This document shows, piece after piece, positions 48,682 through 60,970 of a DNA stretch of 64,000 nt (position 1 is the stretch's first letter; every line of letters starts with the position of its first letter). A program made the translations under genes and the position numbers. The notes under the pieces are model-generated. The model saw only the letters and a list, made by a program, of their open reading frames with translations, was not told where the DNA came from and ran no database searches. The stretch spans positions 2,666,001 through 2,730,000 of the forward strand of contig JAHWDD010000007.1 of the NCBI GenBank assembly GCA_023897205.1, read 5' to 3'. The stretch comes from Exophiala sp. HKRS030. Taxonomy: Eukaryota > Ascomycota > Eurotiomycetes > Chaetothyriales > Herpotrichiellaceae.

Positions 48682-49498
48682 CCTGAAGACTTATGAGAGA
48701 ACGACAGGAAGCAAGACAACAGATAAACAGCAGGCGCTGACGAGGAGCGCTGGGAACTGAAGTAATAGCAGGTCGTTCAAGGGAAAAGACAAAAGGAAAA
48801 AGACCTGGAGGCAATAATAAAAGGCAATAATAAGAAGCAATAGACTAAGTTACGGCAGACGCATGATCAACTAGTTTGTCCATGACCCCAACATGATTAC
48901 TCGAAGTGGATTTTTATTGCATTCTTCTGCTACAGACATGCTCCGCTCGGCGACCAAGCTGCAAAGTTACCTGGTCACTCTGGTGTCCATCAGAGCCTCG
49001 ACGTCCTCGACACACCTCGACCGAGCGTCATCCGCTCAGAGGATCCCCTGCTGTTCTCCGACCAAACCCCAGCCGTCGAAATTTTTGACTGCTTCTCGTC
49101 ATTCATTCTATGAGTGCCGTGATTGGTTGGGAGGCCGATGTCGCCATCGATGGACTTGATGCCACGTGACCATGGCAAATTTCTTGGCGCTCCGGGCCTC
49201 TATCCTCTCCAATTCCCGGAGTTGATGCCGAGGAGAAGGCGAGAGGCACGAGAGAGGCAGCGGTGGCACGTGACTGGAGAGAAGCCGCCTTGTCTTGGCA
49301 TTACGTCTCAATCAGATCCAGTCTGCAACCATTTCCCCGACTTACCGATCTGAAAAAAAGTGCTTCCCCTCACCCTCAATATTGCATGCCGTCCAAGCAA
49401 CCAAGTACGTCAACAGCAGTGGTAGCAGTGTATGCAATTACAGACGCGTTGGGCTACACTACATCTATACACGACTCTTCACGCGTCCCAGGCCTACA
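48682..49498. promoter_or_regulatory. Divergent promoter of sulfite reductase and RPC37 with two CACGTGAC boxes
   Basis: Two identical CACGTGAC boxes lie at 49163-49170 and 49267-49274, 104 bp apart. On the minus strand, towards MET5, they read GTCACGTG, the Cbf1/CpcF-type site used with Met4-like bZIP factors at sulfur genes in yeasts and moulds. An ATTGG (CCAAT box on the minus strand) is near 49122. Box positions are seen; their use is inferred from MET gene practice. Confidence 0.55.
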
Positions 49499-50589
49499 AT
49501 GGCTGAACTTGATGACCCCGTTGTCGCAGAGTACGAAGTATATCTCACTGGCTCTAAGCCTTTGACCCAGAACGAACCATCATCCAAACTCCTCCTTCTG
49601 CAGTATCCTGCCCACCGTTCCTATTCTAAGCCTTACAATGCCACTCGATCCCAAACTCCAACCGCCCTGCGCATGAAGTCAAAGACTGGTTTTATCGAAG
49701 TCGATGTACCTATGCTAGTGCGCGAGAATTACAATGATCTTTCTGGCGAGAAATATGGCAAAGCAATGGCTGAGAGTCGCACAATCACCACTGGAGGAAC
49801 CCACGGTCTTGCTGGCGGCTTCAATGCGAATTCTCTTCAAAGACCAACTGATGCACCATTGCCCGACGATCCTGAATTTATGTATCCCCCTTACAGACTC
49901 AGAGCTTGGGTGGGAAATTAGTCACACCCTCGGCGCGCGACCCCATTTACCTTCTCGGCCATTTTCGAAACCAGCAGTTGCATCTATCTCATCTCGACAG
50001 CGTTGTACAAATGCGTCCGCAGCTGCATCACATCGATGCGGAAGACGAAATCAAGAGACGTTTGCCTCCTTCAGGTCCTGCTGTCCCTGGACGGCCAAAG
50101 ACCGCAGCCGATGGCCTGCCCAACAAGATCGAGTCAAAAGCCATTGAAATCAAGTTAAAGGATAACAAAGACGATTCCAAAGACCGCAGCCTCAACGACA
50201 ATGCGAAGATGTTACGAGACATACAAACAGACGAGTGGGAGGAGTATCATTGGGTTGACCAAGACGAAGATGATGCTCACAACCTTTTTGAAACCCACCT
50301 TAGTCTCCCAACCACAAAATCAGAACCCGCTCCACGCCTGAAGAGCAGCATCAGCAATGGAGATTGGCTTGACAAGATGAGTGCCCCGCGAGAAGATGGT
50401 AAGAAAGGGCTCTTATCCAAGTTACGAGGGCGTGAGAGAGAACGTGCAAGGAGGAAGAAAGCCGAAGAAGAGAAGCGAATACGACAAAAGAATACAGCTG
50501 GCGGACTGCAAAGCAATAGCAATCCTGCTTTAGGTCTCGATTCGGATAGCGATCCGACTAGCCCAGACGATTCAGATGGGCCAAGCTGA
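49499..50589 (+). CDS. RPC37: RNA polymerase III subunit Rpc37/RPC5
   Basis: The first ATG is at 49499 (MAELDDPVVAEYEVYL). The N-terminal half has the Sin/RPC5 pattern: KLLLLQYPAHRSY, RMKSKTGFIEVDVPM and AESRTITTGGTHGLAGGF. The second half gives LGGKLVTPSARDPIYLLGHF and LDSVVQMRPQLHHIDAEDE, again typical of Rpc37. Rpc37 pairs with Rpc53 in the TFIIF-like subcomplex of Pol III and acts in termination and reinitiation in the nucleus. The two halves are in different frames. One added base in CCCCC 49886-49890 reads PPLQTQSLGGKLVTP and gives 363 residues. A basic helix rich in Arg/Lys/Glu (RGRERERARRKKAEEEKR) and an acidic tail end the protein. Confidence 0.88.
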
Positions 50590-50670
50590 GAGGTTTGAAG
50601 CGTCAGCCCATGTCCTCTGTCCTTGTACACAACTACTAGCAGACACCAACTTGGTGACAAAGGCTACGCT

Positions 50671-51885
50671 CTAGAATCTATGACTGGCCTGCATGAGCAT
50701 CTGAAAGGTTTTCAGGTCCTCCTTTGCGTCCTTCGCAGTGGTCTTGATTTGTTTCCCAAGTGCAACCACTTCATACAACTCCTTCATCTCGAGAGTGTAA
50801 GGATCTTCATATGTCTTCCTCACACTTGTTTCACTGTATGTCCCGTCCACGTTCTCACGAACAGTCATAGTCACAGGCAGACCCTTGACGTATGGCGAGT
50901 CCCAACTGACGCGGACCGATTTGTTGAGACTGTACACTTCGATGTGTGCATCGAACCGCGGGACTTCATCTATCCCGGACTCGTACGTCACGGAGAAACC
51001 AGGATACTGGAACAGAGCGCTTGATATGTCAATTTCCGACGTATCTTAATTGAGGACACATGGCTCACCTCCAGAATTTGGGGCTCATAAATGCTCCTAC
51101 CACACCTTCAGGCGATCCCAGTGCCTCTCTCATCGCCGAAAGGTCGTGAGATCCGAGCCCACCAAGCAAACGCCACATTTTAGTCGATTCCTCTGTCACA
51201 GGCACGCCACACTCGACAGCAAGGGCTTGCTTCACAATCTCCTCGGCTTTGGACTTCTTGTCTTGGATTGCTTCGGGACTGAAATCAGTAAAAACCTTGG
51301 GAAAAGCGCCAGATTGAGATACAAAATAACGATTCGCTCCAATGATATCTGTGATGGCAATTGGTCAGCTTTGTAGACTTGCATACCCCGGCCAACTAGG
51401 GTGTGAAGCCATACCTCTGACCCGTGCATAGAGGATCTTTTCGATCCCACCGATCTCTCTTACCATATCCACAAAAGCTGTTGCATATCTTCGCATGTAA
51501 CCGACCATGACTCTACCCCTGGACTTCTCCTCAGCAGCAATGATAGCATCGGCATCTCTTTGACACAATGCCAGGGGCTTCTCGACAAAGACGTTTTTAT
51601 CGTGCTTCAGTGCCTCGATGACATGATCCGCATGGTATTCATCTGAACTAGCGATAAAGACCAGATCGACATCTGACGATGCACAAAGTTCGATGGGATT
51701 CTGTGTCGTGAAGGGGGTGTGGTTGATGATTTTCTGCGAGCTATGTCTCAGTGCCTCTGGAGATACATCGCACAGGTAGGTTATGACAAAATAGTCGGAG
51801 AGGAAGCCCAGAGTTGGAATATGGGCGACTTGAGTGATCTCCCGAGGCCAATGATACCCACTCTAATGATGTTGGTGGTAGACAT
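50671..51885 (-). CDS. Gfo/Idh/MocA family NAD(P)-dependent oxidoreductase
   Basis: Minus-strand exons 51885-51415, 51348-51069 and 51019-50671, with short introns. The Rossmann start is IIRVGIIGLG, followed by HIPTLGFLSDYFVITYLCDVS. DLVFIASSDEYHADHV and the lysine motif FVEKPLAL (EKP) are diagnostic of the family. The C-terminal beta domain includes GLGSHDLSAMREALGSP, with the probable catalytic Asp and His, and FSVTYESGIDEVPRFDAHIEVY. Members oxidise sugars, inositols or related alcohols; the substrate here is unknown. The frame changes just after GIIGLG at CCC 51841-51843; one added base reads GLGEITQVAHIP and gives 366 residues. Its 3' end lies 81 bp from the RPC37 stop codon, convergent. 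Confidence 0.87.
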
Positions 51886-52646
51886 TGGAGTGTATGAATA
51901 TCTGGTGTTTGTAACAAAGTAAATGATATGCAATCGAGAACCAAGAAGGAATTATTTCAATCAAGGACTCTAGTGCCTTGCTGCTCAGAGAAGTGGCTAC
52001 AGGCTGCACACACTCGAGCTCATCTGCGAGAGACAGAGTCTGGCCTTATATAGCCGTCATCAACCTTCTCGGGTGCTTGTCTGTCTGTTAACCGACGAGG
52101 TCAGCTACACGCTCGAGTAATACATTGATGGTGAAAGATTGTAATTTGTATCAACATTTTTGGTGGCACTCAGCCTGCTGTGATTGGTGTTGGTTGAATG
52201 TGGCCTGTCGTGTTCCCCAATGTGGAGGACAGGTATTATGGTGTTATAGGCGTTACCGTACAGCATTGAAATACCCTCCGCCTGACAAAATCCATAGAAA
52301 AATACAATATGACAAGTCTGCGCCAAATCTCAATTCTACTACCTTCTCAAGTACATGTATCGTGAGATAAATCTCGTCTGACGTAACTCTTTATTGTCCA
52401 ATAGAGATCTACCTGGTGGATAGCTCCGGCAAGCGACTCCTGGATTTTGCTGTTGTAAATCTTTCTTTCGCCATCAATCAATCAGTCACGCCTCACCTTT
52501 TCACCATCACTATTCTGTTCCTTTTATTCGGTTTCGTACTCGCGGGCGTCAAAATATTTGCTATGCTCTCTACCGGTTACATATATTCATAAAACACCGC
52601 GCGCCCATCGGTCCAAGTGTCACATCATCGGCTACTCATCGCGATC
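51886..52646. other. Divergent promoter region of the oxidoreductase and RPO41
   Basis: About 760 bp between divergent starts. No gene or recognised element beyond ordinary promoter sequence. Confidence 0.45.
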
Positions 52647-55600
52647 ATGCTCACGCGAGCCACCCGTCGACGACGGCATGTCCTTCAATGTGTCCAAAGA
52701 ACCGCAGATAGAATCCAGTTCACATGGCTGTGTCCCGCACTCGTCCAGCCCCACTCTACCTCGCAATCGCAGCGCCCGCGCGCCCGCGCCCTCTCAGACC
52801 GACCTTTATTCCCCAAGTCGAGTACTACGCCGGCTCAGAGAACCCAACTCCGGCATCTTGCCTCCCCAGCCTCTATAACTGAAAATTCCGACTATCCTGA
52901 CGATTATATACCTTTTGTCAACAAAGAGTCGTCTTTGTCCCCATACAAAGATCAAAATTCCCTTAACGAATTAATGCCATTTGACCTGTCAAGAATTCTC
53001 ATGCTCGACAACAGTGATGCCTTTGCTGCTGAATATGCCAATGCGGATGACCCGAGTCTTAAGAAAAGAGGGGATGCTGACGAAATCGAAGCAACGCTCG
53101 ACGCTTGTCTGCATATCCACCGTTGGAATCGAGCCCATAACCTACTCTCCCAGCTCGTGACGATCCATTGCAACAACCCCGGTAGACTGCGCGATGCTTA
53201 CAACCGGGTCTTGGCAGCCATGGTTGATGACTTTCTTCACAATCGCAACCTCGATCATGAAGTCCGGATCAACGAGTGGGTAGAAGTCCATATGAAGAAA
53301 GCTGGTCTTGAGCCGGATGCTATGACACTTGCTCTAAAGCTCAAAGTCGCACTTGAGTCCATCGCAGACGATAAAAGGGATCGGACTGTTCGTCGATACT
53401 GGAACCTGACAAAAGCATTCAATCTAGAGAGTGAAGTTCTTAGCATGAGACACACACTCGACGATAGAGACCTCGGACGACTTTTCCAGATATGCCCACA
53501 GGACATGGAGAGAGTTTGGAATGATACATCGGCGCTCCCAGAGATTGCAGGACTCGTGCCTCGAGATTCTCCTCAAGAACCCGAATTGAAAGTCCGCGAA
53601 ACTGATCAGAAAGGCATGGGCCTCGCATCTCTTAGGAGATCCCTGCGCCTTTTTTCCGAGGCAGAGCGACAAATCGATCAGCCATCGAGCGCCGAGCAGA
53701 GACAATTGCAATTGGAGCAAGACGCAATCGACTCTGCCAGAGCCAGGTGGAAGATTGAGTATAAACAGAGGTCGAATATTGGAAGCATCCATGGATTGGG
53801 GAGGGGCAAGCTAGGAGCATTACTCTGGATTTGGCATGAATCTTTGGCAGCCAGAATATCCAAGGAGCTCGAATTGGTCCAAGAGGCAGAAGAAACGACG
53901 ACCAGAAGGAACCAACAGCAAAACCTGCGGCTTGACTATGGTCCATTCCTTGCTTCACTACCACCTCAGAAGATGGCCGCTACGACTGCCATTGCACTGA
54001 TGCAAATTTTCAGTCGATCAGGTGTTGCCAAACCCGTCAAGCTGGTATGGCTCGTCACAGCTCTTGGTCGAGCAATCGAGAACGAGTACTCGGCCTCGGA
54101 AGTCAGTGAACGCACAGAATCGCTTTTGAAAATGTTAGAAAAGGCTCCGAAGCGTACGGATGTAGAATGGATCTCGGACGCGCAAACGCCAATGCGCAAA
54201 CGCAATGCCCATCATAGTGCCTTGGCCTTCAAAATTAAGAACAAATGGACTCAATCACAACATGCGAAGCTCGGGGCTGTGCTTTGCGAGTTCATGTTCG
54301 ACATAGCAAAGATGGAGGTCACCAAAGTCAATCCAAGCACTGGAGAGAATGTCACCCTCGCTCAACCAGTTTTCGTTCAATCTACGGGTTATCAGAATGG
54401 GAAAAGAGTCGGAATGGTTCATATGCATGAAAGCTTGTACGAACTACTAGTTTCTGAACCTGCTGAGCATCTTGTGACCAAACAGTTGCCTATGGTGTGT
54501 CCTCCAAAACCTTGGACAGCGTTCTTCGATGGAGGTTTCCTTCAATCCAGACAACCGTTCCTGCGAGTGAAGCATCATGAGATGGGGCAGAAATTTTACG
54601 CTTATGCAGCTGCCCAACGAGGCGATCTGGATCAGCTTTTTGCTGGCGTCGACGTGCTTGGCAAAACTGGCTGGCGGATTAACGAAAGAGTCTTCAAAGT
54701 GATGCTCGACGCTTGGAATAGTGGCGAAGAAATCGCAAATTTTCCACCCTTGAATAAAGTCTTTCCTGATGTCGAGCAGCCTACACAGGGCGCCACCCGG
54801 AAGGAACGTTGGGAATGGTTTCATCGCAGACGGATGATAGAGAACGAGAAGGGTGGCATCCACTCGGAACGCTGTTTCCAGAACTTCCAGATGGAGATTG
54901 CGAAATCCTTTCTAAACGAAACATTTTACCTGCCGCACAATGTGGATTTCCGTGGTCGAGCATATCCTATTCCGCCATATCTAAATCAGATGGGTGCGGA
55001 CAACTGTCGTGGATTGCTTCTTTTTGATGAAGGACGTGAGCTTGGAGAACACGGCCTCCGTTGGCTGAAAATTCATCTTTCAAATGTCTATGGTTATGAC
55101 AAGGCCAATCTAACAGACCGTGCCCAGTTCCCTATTGATCACTTGGACGACATTTATGACTCAGTACAAAACCCTCTCAATGGCCGTCGATGGTGGCTCA
55201 CTGCTGAAGATCCCTGGCAGTGTCTGGCGACTTGCTTTGAGCTTGTCTCCGCTCTCGAGACTCCAGACCCGCGCACATTTATTTCCAGACTTCCTGTCCA
55301 TCAAGATGGCTCTTGCAATGGTCTACAGCATTATGCTGCTTTGGGTGGTGATATTGCTGGTGCCAAGCAAGTCAACTTGGAACCTGGTGACAAACCATCA
55401 GATGTGTACACCGGTGTCTGCGAATTAGTCAAAGCTGAAATACAAGAGGAGGCCAAGAATGGCAATGAAATTGCGAAACTACTCGATGGAAGGATCACGA
55501 GAAAAGTGGTCAAACAAACAGTCATGACTAATGTCTACGGTGTCACATTCTTGGGCGCGATACGTCAAGTGCGAAAACAAGTCGATTCATTAATGCCGGA

Positions 55601-56919
55601 TTTCGCAGCCGCAAATATCTCTGGTCGAGTAGCCACATATATTGCCAAAAAGATCTTCCGTGGTCTTGGCACGCTATTCTCAGGAGCTCATGAAATCCAA
55701 TACTGGTTTGGTGACTGTGCGAATCGCATCAGCTCTTCCATCTCCCCTGCTCAAATTGAGAAGATGTATGCCCAAGCGTATGGTACCACGAAGTCCGTTA
55801 CCCCTACTCACAAGCCAAAACATGTCGCCGGGGCTAAAAAGTCGAAACAATTTTTTGAGTCTGGAGTTTTCCGAACGACTGTAATTTGGACCACGCCGCT
55901 CAAACTCCCAGTTGTTCAACCTTATAGGGAGGTGCAAGGACAAAGTGTGAAGACCAACCTCCAAAACATCACTCTCAATCAACCAAGTGTAGCAGACGCT
56001 GTCAACAAGAGAAAACAGCTTCAGGCTTTCCCCCGAATTTCATACACTCGTTAGACGCAACACATATGTTGCTCTCAGCACTAAAAGCCCAAGAGGCTGG
56101 TATCAGTTTTTCAGCTGTGCATGACAGCTTTTGGACTCATGCCGCCGATGTTGATACACTCAACACCCTGCTTCGCGAAGCGTTCATTCGAATGCACTCA
56201 GAGGATATCGTTGGTCGACTGCTAGCAGAATTCAAAACTCGCTACAAAGGTCACTATTATCTTGCCTATGTCCATAGGGACACTCCACTATCCAAAGCTA
56301 TCCTTGCTTATCGCAAACAGCTGGTTACCGATGGTGTCGTCGGTAGAGACCGGCACGCAAGAAATCCCGCCGAGCTTCGTCATGTTGAGTTGTTGAGAGA
56401 AGTTCGGAAAAAGAAACTAATGAACAGCCAAGATCCAAAGGAAAGATCCGAAGGCAAAGCTATGGTGACCGCACTGAGCCTTTTCCGCGAATTCGACGGA
56501 GAACAATACCTATATCATAAGGATTCTCTGGGAGAAACAGCGATTGGTGCTATTCCTGAGAACATTGAAGATGCTGCCTTAGAAAAGGCGATGAACTCCG
56601 ACATAGCCAGCGATGTGGACCTAGAAAGCACACTTGATCCCTTGACGGCTGCCTTCGATGATCCTGAGGCGCTTAATGGTGACGGAAACCCTGACTCTGC
56701 AACATTCCCGACTTCCTCCGATGCGGATGACGGACTGAAGGCGGTTCATGTCAAAGCAGCGCTTGGCGACACACAAAATTCGAAGAAGGCGAAGACTTCT
56801 ACCCCGAAAAACGCAAAGTCTCAAACATGGTTATGGCTACCATTGACATTTCGCCCAATACCACAAAAGGGGCTTTTGATGTAAATCGTCTAAGAGACAG
56901 TACTTACTTCTTTTCATGA
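52647..56919 (+). CDS. RPO41: Mitochondrial DNA-directed RNA polymerase
   Basis: The ATG at 52647 opens MLTRATRRRRHVLQC, an Arg-rich mitochondrial presequence. A PPR-like N-terminal domain follows (DACLHIHRWNRAHNLLSQL). The T7-type polymerase domain has RGRAYPIPPYLNQMGADNCRG, VHQDGSCNGLQHYAALGGD (catalytic Asp), the O-helix region RKVVKQTVMTNVYGVTFLGA, and VHDSFWTHAAD (palm Asp). It transcribes mtDNA. The frame breaks at CCCCC 56030-56034, inside the conserved FPPNFIHSLDATHM block, and at GGGG 56869-56872 near the end. With one base added at each, the protein runs to TGA 56917-56919 and ends RDSTYFFS, 1424 residues. No intron is needed. An essential gene cannot be dead here, so the breaks are almost surely errors. 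Confidence 0.95.
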
Positions 56920-58177
56920 TTGTATACTTTTGGCAGGAAGTTGACCTTCCTGCATTTTTAACGAACAATGGCGCCAGTGTATGATATAAATATGAACGTC
57001 CTGTTCATGATTCGGCTGGACTACCCACCGAACGACTTTTTCAGTCACATATCATTGAACAGACGGGGTATAGATGATAGACCATGGTGGCGTCTGTCCG
57101 AAATTACCACACAACGGGAGGGAAATATGCAAGCGCAGGGGAGGAATGTGCCTTTGTATTAAGAGATGCAACTTTCTTGCCAAAAAGTCGTTTACATGTG
57201 TAAGATGAAGAAGATGAGACAGTCCGTGCATCTCTTCTCATGACCGTGAGGGTCGAGAATTTTATTAGATATGACCCGGTATATTATCATTCTAACATGT
57301 TTGATTACTATCTACAACAACAAGCAGAATAGTGCCTTGATCGACTTCTTCTCGTCCTCGTCCTCCTCTATGTCAAGCCACGCGTAGTATATAAGCCCTA
57401 TCTGCCGTCCAGACTGACACCTAGACCCTACATCCTCTGTTTCTCCACCTCTATAGTCCATCTCTCACCCACCAAGCAATAGGAAGAGACCAGAATTAGT
57501 CCTAGAACCAACCTCGCGCAGATCCGCGCTTGCTTGTCTCCCAACAACACGCGTGGCCGAGCCTGCGAGGGTACGGTACACAACGTATTGCGCATATGCA
57601 GTCAGTCAGTAATGGTGATGGTGATGGTGATAGTGATGTGCATGCATTGGTGCTTTTTAGTCGGTCAGTGCTAGTTAGTTAACCACTTAGTTAGTCAGTC
57701 AGTACCAGGGTAGATGAAGAATGAAGCGTGAAGCGTGAAGCTCAACCAAGAACCCCCGGACCTCCCCATATCCCATCTCCCAACCTCTCCAGCCCGCCAT
57801 GCCATCCCAAAAGGCCCTCATGGGAGTCAATGCCAATACGATCCAGATCTCGCTCGCCATCGCCGCAGACCCGACGCAGCTCAGCACGCAAGCAATTCAT
57901 TGAACCCTCTCAAGGCGTTTTGATTGATGCGGACATCACTGCCCCAGAACCTACACGGTGCGCCCGCCGAGCAGGCTTGTGCGCGTGAGGGACGGCCTAG
58001 TCAATTAGTCTCCCTATCCATCTCCCGCCCGTATGTATGTACGTACACGATATCATGGGGCCAGAAGGTAGATTGGAATCGGACATAGGTCGCCCGCGTG
58101 CAACGAGACTGCCACGATAACCTGAGGAACCGCCTCCCACCCAAAACCACTTTTCTCCTTGTTCATCTTCATCTTCT
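56920..58177. other. Intergenic, convergent 3' flanks
   Basis: About 1.26 kb between RPO41 (+) and the MogA-MoeA gene (-). It has tggtga repeats at 57612-57633 and gtacgtac-type motifs near 58035. The small ORFs (57699-57988) are unsupported. Confidence 0.45.
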
Positions 58178-60417
58178 TCAAAGACCCACTATCTGGCCCA
58201 TCAACAGCGCCACACAAGTATCGCCCTTCTCCAAGGGAGCCTGCTGCTGCGGCAACTCAAGCAGAGCATTAGCGCTCGCCAGGCTCGCGACGCGACTGCT
58301 GCGCTGCATGCCGGTGCTGACGGCGACGAGGGATCCAGCTCCAGTTCCAACACCAGTGCCAGCTTGAAAGCGCACCGTGACACGATGATATTCTACGCGC
58401 GCGGGATCGCAGCGCACGCGCGACGCCAACGTCACAGTTACACGCGGCAGGCCCGTGCCCGGTAAACCGGCCAGGCGCTGCACGCATGGCAGCAGGAAGA
58501 GATTTGCCGTCACGAGCGCGCTGGCTGGGTTGCCGGGTAGGCCGAATAGGAGGCGCCGTTCGCGGCCGCTGCCTGCGTCGCTGGAGCTGGCGCTGGCGCT
58601 GGCTTTGCTTGTGTCTTTTGATGATGATGAGGAGGAGGAGGAGGATGAGGGTTTGAATGGAATACTAGCAAATGTAGTGGGTTTCCCGGGCTTCATGCTG
58701 ACACGGCCAAAGTGGACGGTGCCGCCAAGGGCGCGCTCGACAGTCGGCTTGAGTAGGTCTAGCTCGCCCATGCTCACGCCGCCCGTGGTGATGATGACGT
58801 CGAGATTGTGCATGCGGTAGCCGTTGCGCAGTGCTTCCTCGAGCGCCGTGGTCGGCGTGTCGCGCGCGATCGCCAGGTCGACCACTTCAGCCGCCAGGTT
58901 CCAGTTGCGTATCAGCGTCAGCAGCGACGGCCGGTTGGAGTCGCGGATCATGCCGCCTGTCAAGGGTCCCTGGTGCGATATGTCGGTGACTTCGTCGCCG
59001 GTGCTGAGCACGCCGATGCGTGGTTTGCGGTAGACAGGCACGCGGGAGATGCCTGCGGCTGCCAGCACGCCGATTTCGCCGCCTAAGCCGCTCAGTTGTG
59101 TGCCTTTGCTGAGGATCAGGTCGTCGAGCTTGATGTCGGATCCTGGTTCGCGGATGTTTTCGCCGATGCTTAATTCTGACGTGAGGATTTCGACGGTTGC
59201 TTCTTCGGTTTTGTCTGCTGTGAGTGAGGCGATGGTTGTGTCTTCGACCATGACGACGGCGTTGGCGTTGGCCGGTAGTGGTGCACCTGTGGTGATACGT
59301 GCAATTTCTCCGGGTTGCAGTGGCGGGGTAGGGACGCCGCTTGTGCATGCGAGACGGATGCGACGGGGAAGATGCCTTTGATGGTCTTCAACGTGCTGCT
59401 GGTGGTTGCCCCGGCGTCTTTTTTGTCGGTTGTGTCCTCAGATGGTACGATCACTGCATATCCGTCGACTATGCTGGCGCGATAAGCGGGCACGGCTTCG
59501 GCAGCTCTGATATCCTCTGCCACTACGTAACCTGTCAAGTCTGGTGATAGATCTCGTACTTCAACTGTAGGCGATGGCGTTTGTTCGAGGATCTTTGCTA
59601 CTGCATCGGCCACGCTGAGCATTGGGTATGGAGAACTTCGAGCTCGTGCTGTAGCGCCGAGTCGCGGGTCATTTGATTGCGGAGGCCGTTCCGACGGTGT
59701 CGTGTGTGCTTTGGGGACTTTGTGTCCACCGTGGCCATGTCCGTGACTGTGGTCATGGTGATGATGGTGGTGTGAATGATCATGAGACCCTACAGCACCA
59801 CTTGATCCTGCGGCAGAGACGCCAGCTTCCTTCTCCAATTTCTTCACACCGCCGATGTGAGCTTGTCTTGAGTCCTCGCCAGCCGCCTGTAGACATGCAT
59901 GCGGCAACAACTTCAAAATCGCCTGTAGATTCTCCTTTGCACCCTTAGGCGAGCCAGGCAAAGTGACAATAATAGATTTATTCCTCACGCCAGCAACAGG
60001 TCGAGACATCATTGCGAACGGGGTCACTTGAAACGAAGCCGCCAACATGCCATGCACGATCCCCGGTGCATGGCGATGGATCAGAGGGGCGATAGCTTCT
60101 GGTGTGAAATCTCTGCGCGCGAAGCCTGTTCCGCCGGTCGTCACGATCAGGTTCACGGGTCCAGATGTTGGCGTTGTGGTGCTTGAGCCATCCTGAGCAG
60201 CATAGCCGTCGACGTCGCTCCATGAGCGGACTACGCGCTGGATATCGAGGACATCATCCTTGACGATCTCGATGATCGGCTCGGCCCAGCGACCAGCGCC
60301 ATCGGCTGAGAAGGTTTCTGTTAGAGTTGAACCGGCTTTGTCAGTTGATGGGTCGGCGAAGGCAGTGTCTGAGATTATCAGGATGGCTGGCCGGAGTAGA
60401 GGTGGTTGCTGAGTCAT
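58178..60417 (-). CDS. cnxE: Molybdenum cofactor biosynthesis protein, MogA-MoeA fusion (CnxE/gephyrin type)
   Basis: A single exon. The MogA-like domain (about residues 8-190) has ILIISDTAFAD, VNLIVTTGGTGFARRDFTPEA and IIVTLPGSPKGAKENLQ. A linker with a strikingly His-rich stretch follows (HDHSHHHHHH then alternating His and Gly; 59724-59787). The MoeA-like domain has MLSVADAVAKIL, AYRASIVDGYAV, PGEIARITTGAPLP, VLSTGDEV, IITTGGVSMGELD and FGLPGNPASALV. Together they adenylate molybdopterin and insert molybdate, which nitrate reductase and xanthine dehydrogenase need. The frame changes at GGGG 59325-59328; one added base reads AASLPPPLQPGEIA and gives 746 residues. The MogA-then-MoeA order matches fungal CnxE. 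The cytosolic location is known for the family. Confidence 0.93.
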
Positions 60418-60970
60418 GGTTCTATATTGGAGATGGTGTTGCTCCTTTATAGATAGGTTTCTATGCTACACCCACGACGGCGAAGAGGTGTGCCTGGTAG
60501 ACGAGTGGTATTCCAAGATTTGCTGAGTGTACTCGACGACGGGCATGTGTGGCCAGCTATGGTGATGGCGAACACAGCGATATATGCAGAACTCGCGCTC
60601 CACAAATGATTAAGCTTGCCTGGAATAGCCGGCACACGGGCAAACTTTGTTCCAACCTTCAGCCGTTGTGGACTTAGGTTTCCAACGTCTTCTCAATAAT
60701 ATATACCCTGCTTATGCACTTTGCGAAAGCCCAATTACTTCCTCGGACATGATGTTCCGAAGACCTGGGTACACGAAAGTAGAGGGAGGTCGAATCTTTT
60801 ACATATGCACAATTTAGTGGATCCTTGAAAGGAAAGAATATCATTCTATAATGGGGTATCAATATCGAACAAGAACAATGCTCCCCTATCTAAATGAATC
60901 GCTTGAACGCCGAAAGACCCAGATTCGAGCTGCAGTGTTGCAGCAATGGATCCCTCATATCTAGCCCATA
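60418..60970. other. Intergenic
   Basis: Between the DDHD gene 3' end and the cnxE start, both on the minus strand. It holds the cnxE promoter. No gene is seen. Confidence 0.45.

Noticed and set aside
49734..50147. Alternative third frame continuing RPC37
   Set aside because: The frame giving LGGKLVTPSARDPIYLLGHF and VVQMRPQLHHIDAE matches Rpc37; the other gives no family sequence.
58887..59348. 153-residue Arg/His-rich ORF inside the cnxE region
   Set aside because: Shadow frame of the MoeA-like coding sequence; Arg/His richness follows from the GC-rich codons.
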